From positions 1-64,000 of the forward strand of contig NZ_BPUO01000020.1 in NCBI RefSeq assembly GCF_022179805.1: 64,000 nucleotides of DNA. Reading direction: 5' to 3'. Position numbers and translations under genes: made by a program. A model generated the notes under the pieces. That model was not told the DNA's origin. It ran no database searches and was given only the letters and a program-made list of their open reading frames with translations. Each line of letters starts with the position of its first letter. Positions within the stretch are counted from its first letter, which is position 1. Below, piece after piece: positions 59,943 to 64,000 of the stretch. Source of the stretch: Cupriavidus pauculus (lineage in GTDB: Bacteria; Pseudomonadota; Gammaproteobacteria; Burkholderiales; Burkholderiaceae).

Positions 59943-60941
59943 ATGAAACGTCTGTTCCTGCGCCTGGTCGGTGTCTTGCTGGTCTTCGCCATGGCCGCCG
60001 CCGGCGGCTTTGCCTGGTGGGCCAACCAGCCCCTGGGCCTGTCCGCATCCCCAGTCGAAATCATCGTCAAGCCCAATTCCGGCGTGGCCAGCGTCGGCCG
60101 CCAGATCCAGCGCGGCGGCGTAGCCATGGACCCGCGCCTGTTCCAGCTGCTGGCGCGCATCACGGGTCACGGCGCCGACCTCAAGGCCGGCGGCTACCAG
60201 TTCGAAACCGGCGTGACGCCGCTGGACGTGATCGAAAAGCTGGCGAAGGGCGAGGTCACGCACTACGTGGTCACCGTGATCGAGGGCTGGGAATTCCGCA
60301 AGATGCGCGCCGCCGTGGACGCCAGCGCCGCGCTCAAGCACGACACCCAGAACATGACCGATGCCGAACTGATGAAGGCCATCGGCGCGCCGGAGCCGTC
60401 GCCCGAAGGCATGTTCTTTCCGGACACCTACCTGTTCGCGCGCGGCAGCAGCGATATCGAGCTGTACCGCCACGCCTACCGCGCCATGCAGAAGCGGCTG
60501 AACGACGCCTGGAACGCGCGCTCGCCCGACCTGCCGTACAAGACGCCGTACGAGGCGCTGGTCATGGCGTCGATCGTCGAGAAAGAAACGGGCCAGGCGT
60601 CCGAGCGGCCGATGATTGCCGCCGTGTTCGTGAACCGGCTGCGCAAGAACATGATGCTGCAGACGGACCCGACCGTGATCTACGGCATCGGGCCGACCTT
60701 CGACGGCAACCTGCGCAAGAAGGATTTGCTGACCGACACCCCGTACAATACGTACACCCGGACCGGCCTGCCGCCGACCCCGATCGCGTTGCCAGGTCTG
60801 GCCTCGCTGGCCGCGGCCACCACGCCGGCGCCCACCGATGCGCTGTACTTCGTGGCCCGTGGCGACGGCAGCAGCCATTTTTCCAGCTCACTCCCCGAAC
60901 ACAATCGCGCGGTCGACAAGTACCAGCGCGGAAAGCCCTGA
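59943..60941 (+). CDS. mltG: Endolytic transglycosylase MltG (YceG-like)
   Basis: A 332-residue membrane-anchored murein transglycosylase that cuts nascent peptidoglycan strands. One N-terminal membrane segment (LFLRLVGVLLVFAMAAAGGF) is followed by a LysM-like region (VEIIVKPNSGVASVGRQIQ) and the catalytic domain. The active-site glutamate lies in MASIVEKETGQASERPMIA, with FVNRLRKNMMLQTDPTVIYG and TGLPPTPIALPG after it. ATG 59943 gives the membrane anchor. Followed by tmk after 4 bp, the common gene order. Confidence 0.95.
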   Translation: MKRLFLRLVGVLLVFAMAAAGGFAWWANQPLGLSASPVEIIVKPNSGVASVGRQIQRGGVAMDPRLFQLLARITGHGADLKAGGYQFETGVTPLDVIEKLAKGEVTHYVVTVIEGWEFRKMRAAVDASAALKHDTQNMTDAELMKAIGAPEPSPEGMFFPDTYLFARGSSDIELYRHAYRAMQKRLNDAWNARSPDLPYKTPYEALVMASIVEKETGQASERPMIAAVFVNRLRKNMMLQTDPTVIYGIGPTFDGNLRKKDLLTDTPYNTYTRTGLPPTPIALPGLASLAAATTPAPTDALYFVARGDGSSHFSSSLPEHNRAVDKYQRGKP

Positions 60942-60945
60942 TTTC

Positions 60946-61548
60946 ATGCGCGGCAGATTCATTACTTTCGAAGGCATCGACGGCGCTGGCAAGAGCACCC
61001 ATATCGAATGGGTGGCCGAGCGCCTGCGCGCACGCGCAACCGTGGTAACCACCCGCGAGCCCGGGGGCACGCCGCTGGGCGAAGACCTGCGCGGCTTGCT
61101 GCTGCACCGCAAGATGGACCTGGAGACCGAGGCGCTGCTGATGTTCGCAGCCCGTCGCGAGCATATCGCCGAAGTCATCGAGCCGGCGCTGTCGCGCGGC
61201 GACTGGGTCATCTCCGACCGTTTCACCGATGCGACCTTCGCCTACCAGGGCGGCGGCCGTGGCCTGCCGCGCGCGCGGCTGGAGGCGCTGGAGCAGTGGG
61301 TGCAGGGCGGCTTGCAGCCAGACCTGACACTGTTGTTCGATGTGCCGCTGGAAACCGCGGCCCAACGCCTGGCGAACGCCCGCGAGCCGGACAAGTTCGA
61401 GGCCGAATCGCGCGCGTTCTTCGAGCGGACCCGCGCCGAATACCTGCGCCGCGCCGCCGAGGCCCCGCAGCGTTTTCGCGTGATCGACGCCACGCGGTCG
61501 ATCGAAGAGATTCGCGTGACGCTTGAGGAAATCCTCTCAAGCCTTTGA
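60946..61548 (+). CDS. tmk: Thymidylate kinase
   Basis: A 200-residue enzyme phosphorylating dTMP to dTDP. The P-loop FEGIDGAGKST is near the start, REPGGTPLGEDLR follows, and the DR motif lies in SDRFTDATFAYQGGGRGL. The LID region RAFFERTRAEYLRRA is present. It is preceded by mltG (4 bp) and followed by holB, the usual proteobacterial order. Confidence 0.97.
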   Translation: MRGRFITFEGIDGAGKSTHIEWVAERLRARATVVTTREPGGTPLGEDLRGLLLHRKMDLETEALLMFAARREHIAEVIEPALSRGDWVISDRFTDATFAYQGGGRGLPRARLEALEQWVQGGLQPDLTLLFDVPLETAAQRLANAREPDKFEAESRAFFERTRAEYLRRAAEAPQRFRVIDATRSIEEIRVTLEEILSSL

Positions 61549-61634
61549 TTCATTGTGTATATATGGTGGCGATGATGAGGCCGGGCGCCGCTCGGACAAT
61601 ACATGAAGCCATCGCGCTAACTGACTGATCCGGC

Positions 61635-62651
61635 ATGCTTTATCCCTGGCAACGAGAAGACTGGCAACGGCTGGCCGCGCTGCGCGACCGGCTGCCGCAC
61701 GCGCTGCTGCTGAATGGCCAGCAAGGCATTGGCAAGCGCGACCTGGCGCTGCATTTCGCCCAGGGCCTGCTGTGTGAAGCCGCGCTGCCCGACGGCCAGC
61801 CGTGCAATACCTGCAAGGCCTGCCACTGGTTCAGCCAGGGCAACCATCCCGACTTCACCGTGGTGCGGCCCGAGGCGCTGGAAGCCGGCGCGGGCGAGGC
61901 CGACGGCGATGCCGAAGGCGGCAGCAGCAAGAAGAAGGCGCCGAGCAAGATCATCCGCATGGAGCAGGTGCGGGCGCTGATCGAAGCCGTGGGCGTGGGT
62001 ACCCATCGCGCCGGGCTGCGCGTGGTGGTGGTGTATCCGCTCGATGCGTTGCAGACCGAGGGCGCCAATGCGCTGCTCAAGACTCTGGAAGAGCCGCCAC
62101 CGTCGACCGTGTTCCTGCTGGTGACCGACCGCCTGGACCGCGTGCTGCCCACCATCCTGTCGCGCTGCCGCCAGTTCGCGGTGACGCGCCCCACGGGGGC
62201 CGCCGCGCTGGACTGGCTGCGCAGCCAGGGCGTGGCCGACGTCGAGGCGCAACTGGCCCTGTCGGGCGGCGCGCCGCTGACCGCGCTGCACGCCGCCGAG
62301 GCCGAGGAGCAGCCGCTGCAGCGCTGGCTGGTAGGCCAGCTTGGCGGTGGCGCGGCGTTCGATGCGCTGGCGGCGGCCGAGCAGTTGCAGAAGCTGCCGG
62401 TGCCGGCCGTGCTGGGCGTGCTGCAGCGCTGGACCTACGACCTGCTGGCGATATGTGTGGGCACGGGCGCCGTGCGCTATTTCCCGAAGGAGCAGGCCGC
62501 GCTGGGACGTTGCGCTGCCGCCACCGACGCCCATCGGCTGCAGGGGTTTGCCGCGCGGCTGGTCAACCACCGCCGCAGCGAGAACCACCCGCTGGCCGCC
62601 CGGCTGGTGATGGAATCCGTTTTTCTCGATTACCGGCAGCTGTTTCGCTGA
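61635..62651 (+). CDS. holB: DNA polymerase III subunit delta'
   Basis: A 338-residue clamp-loader subunit. It has the RFC-type fold with a degenerate P-loop (LLNGQQGIGKRDLALHFA), a zinc-binding group (PCNTCKACHWFSQGNHPDF), and the IRMEQVRALIEA and ALLKTLEEPPPSTVFLLVTD blocks with the LSRCR sensor. A low-complexity loop (EADGDAEGGSSKKKAP) is inserted before the conserved middle. It opens the beta clamp together with HolA and DnaX. Confidence 0.93.
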   Translation: MLYPWQREDWQRLAALRDRLPHALLLNGQQGIGKRDLALHFAQGLLCEAALPDGQPCNTCKACHWFSQGNHPDFTVVRPEALEAGAGEADGDAEGGSSKKKAPSKIIRMEQVRALIEAVGVGTHRAGLRVVVVYPLDALQTEGANALLKTLEEPPPSTVFLLVTDRLDRVLPTILSRCRQFAVTRPTGAAALDWLRSQGVADVEAQLALSGGAPLTALHAAEAEEQPLQRWLVGQLGGGAAFDALAAAEQLQKLPVPAVLGVLQRWTYDLLAICVGTGAVRYFPKEQAALGRCAAATDAHRLQGFAARLVNHRRSENHPLAARLVMESVFLDYRQLFR

Positions 62652-62789
62652 GGTTCCGCGGACGTTCCGCTGAAAGCCACAGCCGGCCGCAAAAACATAG
62701 GCATCGATGGGCACACGTGGTAAAAGTCGAGCCACGCTGTTCCCATATTCAATAGCCCGCACAAAGCGGGCAAAACCCAGGGGTCGAAC

Positions 62790-63215
62790 ATGAATGCACC
62801 AGTCACGATGCCGCCGCGTCCAGCGACGGCCGCGCCCGGACAACCTGCCGCACCCGCGTCCGCCACAGGCGGCGCGCCGCAGCGTCCGAACGTGTTGTCG
62901 CTGTCGATCAAGGATCAGGCCGGGCTCTATAGCGCCTACATGCCTTTCCTGTCGCGCGGCGGTATTTTCGTGCCGTCGAACCGGCCGTTCCGGCTGGGCG
63001 AACAGGTCTTCCTGGTGCTTTCATTGCTCGATCGGCCGCAGAAGTACCAGGTGCAGGGCACCGTGGCATGGATCACCCCGGCCGGCACGCCGCTGAAGAC
63101 GCCCGGCGTGGGCGTGCATCTGCCGGACGACGACAATGGCCGCTCGCTGAAGCGCGCGGTCGAGGAGCTGCTGGGCAAGGCCATCGAATCGGGGCGGCCC
63201 ACGCAGACCATCTAA
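62790..63215 (+). CDS. pilZ: Type IV pilus PilZ-domain protein
   Basis: A 141-residue PilZ-family protein with a proline/alanine-rich N-terminal 30 residues. The core is VLSLSIKDQAGLYSAYMPFL, RGGIFVPSNRPFRLGEQVFL, VQGTVAWITPAG and GVGVHLPDD. The c-di-GMP-binding RxxxR and DxSxxG pattern is not evident, as in the type IV pilus PilZ that does not bind the nucleotide. Position after holB and before tatD is the classical PilZ locus. Acts in pilus assembly. Confidence 0.92.
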   Translation: MNAPVTMPPRPATAAPGQPAAPASATGGAPQRPNVLSLSIKDQAGLYSAYMPFLSRGGIFVPSNRPFRLGEQVFLVLSLLDRPQKYQVQGTVAWITPAGTPLKTPGVGVHLPDDDNGRSLKRAVEELLGKAIESGRPTQTI

Positions 63216-63258
63216 CCTCACGAAAAACGCGAAGCAAGCTTCGCAAGTTATTGGTTTT

Positions 63259-63768
63259 ATGAGCAATATTGGCTTCACGGTGCGTCTGGCGACGCGCGAC
63301 GACCTGCCCGGCATCGTCGAGATCTATAACAGTACGGTGGCGTCGCGCATGGTGACGGCCGATACGGAACCGGTGTCGGTGGCATCGCGCGAAGCGTGGT
63401 TCGAGGCGCACCGGCCCGAGCGCCGCCCGCTGTGGGTGTGCGATTCGGCCGATGGCCGCATGGCCGGCTGGGTGAGTTTTTCGGATTTCTACGGCCGCCC
63501 GGCCTACGGTGCCACGGCCGAAGTCTCGATCTATCTGCACGAGGGCTTCCGTGGCCAGGGGCTGGGCCGGTTCCTGCTTGAAGAGGCAATTGCCCATGCG
63601 CCCAAGGTCGGCGTGAACACGTTGCTGGGCTTTATCTTTGGCCACAATGCGCCGAGCCTGGCGCTGTTCGAGCGCCATGGCTTCTCGCGCTGGGGTGACC
63701 TGCCGCGTGTGGCCGTGCTGGATGGCATCGAGCGCGACCTGGTCATCCTGGGCCGCCGCCTCGACTGA
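63259..63768 (+). CDS. GNAT acetyltransferase, phosphinothricin acetyltransferase-like
   Basis: A 169-residue GNAT enzyme. It starts like Pat/YncA proteins (VRLATRDDLPGIVEIYNSTV), and has AEVSIYLHEGFRGQGLGRFLLEEAI with the acetyl-CoA turn RGQGLG, then GFIFGHNAPSLALFERHGFSRWGDLPRVA and DGIERDLVILGRRL. Such enzymes acetylate small amines such as methionine sulfoximine. It sits between pilZ and tatD, with a short hairpin (GCGAAG/CTTCGC at 63229-63244) just upstream. Confidence 0.92.
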   Translation: MSNIGFTVRLATRDDLPGIVEIYNSTVASRMVTADTEPVSVASREAWFEAHRPERRPLWVCDSADGRMAGWVSFSDFYGRPAYGATAEVSIYLHEGFRGQGLGRFLLEEAIAHAPKVGVNTLLGFIFGHNAPSLALFERHGFSRWGDLPRVAVLDGIERDLVILGRRLD

Positions 63769-63789
63769 GCGCGAGGTAAAAAACACACC

Positions 63790-64000
63790 ATGTTTGTCGA
63801 CTCCCATTGCCATATCGATTTTCCGGAACTGGCGCAGCGCCTGCCCCAGTTGCTGGAAAACATGAAGAACAACCAGGTCACCCATGCGCTGTGCATCTCG
63901 GTGACGCTGGAAGATTTTCCGCGCGTGCTGGCGCTGGCCGAGCAGCACCCGAACCTCTACGCGTCGGTGGGCGTGCATCCCGACTACGAGGAAGACGCCG
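63790..64000 (+). CDS. tatD: TatD-family metal-dependent deoxyribonuclease, N-terminus, cut by the window edge
   Basis: The first 70 codons of a TatD-type hydrolase are visible. They contain the metal motif FVDSHCHIDFPEL, and ALCISVTLEDFPRVLALAEQHPNLYASVGVHPDY, characteristic of the amidohydrolase fold of TatD/YcfH nucleases. The rest is beyond the window edge. It follows the GNAT gene and is in the conventional tmk-holB-pilZ-tatD neighbourhood. Confidence 0.93.
   Translation, partial: MFVDSHCHIDFPELAQRLPQLLENMKNNQVTHALCISVTLEDFPRVLALAEQHPNLYASVGVHPDYEEDA

Noticed and set aside
61549..61634. A separate promoter before holB (TTGATT and TATATA-like boxes)
   Set aside because: The spacing between possible boxes is wrong and holB is normally read through from mltG-tmk.

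Overview
The window is about 64 kb of GC-rich, densely coded chromosome from a betaproteobacterium. Gene content and local order (a selO-msrB-yciB-bolA-ppiC run, mltG-tmk-holB-pilZ-tatD, single-chain purL, several 'Bug' solute receptors and a C4 acid-sugar cluster) point to Burkholderiaceae, most likely Cupriavidus or Ralstonia. No rRNA, tRNA, CRISPR array or prophage was seen. The only transposon trace is the end of an IS3-family element at the left edge.

Layout. 1-0.2 kb: IS3-family transposase end. 0.3-4.4 kb: tesA and the ABC ATPase ybbA (divergent, start codons overlapping), pgi and a DMT exporter. 4.4-11.2 kb: leftward run dctP-dctQ-dctM-dadA-nnr-DMT, faced by a MarR-like regulator. 11.5-15.5 kb: purL. 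15.6-19.9 kb: a hypothetical gene and the leftward run selO-msrB-yciB-bolA-ppiC. 20.3-27.2 kb: a DmdB-type acyl-CoA ligase followed by a complete livKHMGF transporter. 27.4-29.6 kb: two small membrane proteins and a LysP-type permease. 30.1-42.6 kb: a long rightward catabolic array (FadB-type fusion, nicotinamidase, thiolase, DmdC-type acyl-CoA dehydrogenase, SDRs, hot-dog thioesterase, MDR reductase, class II aldolase, GST, epoxide-hydrolase-like enzyme). 42.6-46.1 kb: macrodomain protein, HSL-type esterase, a Bug receptor and a second thioesterase. 46.2-53.1 kb: leftward C4 acid-sugar cluster (ltnD, otnK, otnC, MFS carrier, otnI, denD) headed by a GntR regulator. 53.3-57.5 kb: a GNAT gene, then a crotonase-family gene, a Bug receptor and a CaiB-type CoA-transferase divergent from a second GntR regulator. 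57.5-64 kb: housekeeping (NRDE/TANGO2, DUF4936, ygfZ; divergently mltG, tmk, holB, pilZ, a GNAT and the start of tatD).

How it works together. The 20-46 kb part looks like uptake and CoA-dependent breakdown of fatty or other carboxylic acids. Three of its promoter regions (before the acyl-CoA ligase, the fadB-type gene and the esterase) carry near-identical copies of an AT-flanked 12-bp palindrome with consensus GAACRACCGTTC. One overlaps a good sigma-70 -35 box, so the three units may form one repressor-controlled regulon. The 46-53 kb cluster matches the known route for L-threonate and D-erythronate through DUF1537 kinase OtnK to dihydroxyacetone phosphate. Five copies of a REP/BIME-like GC-rich palindrome lie between genes, all within 34-50 kb.

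Most genes are family-level calls from visible motifs. Substrates of the acyl-CoA, Bug, TRAP and aldolase genes are not determined by the sequence. No wholly new system was found. The best leads are the three-site operator set, the crotonase-family protein lacking both catalytic glutamates with its GntR/Bug/CaiB neighbours, the palindromic element family, and strong hairpins just after two binding-protein genes.
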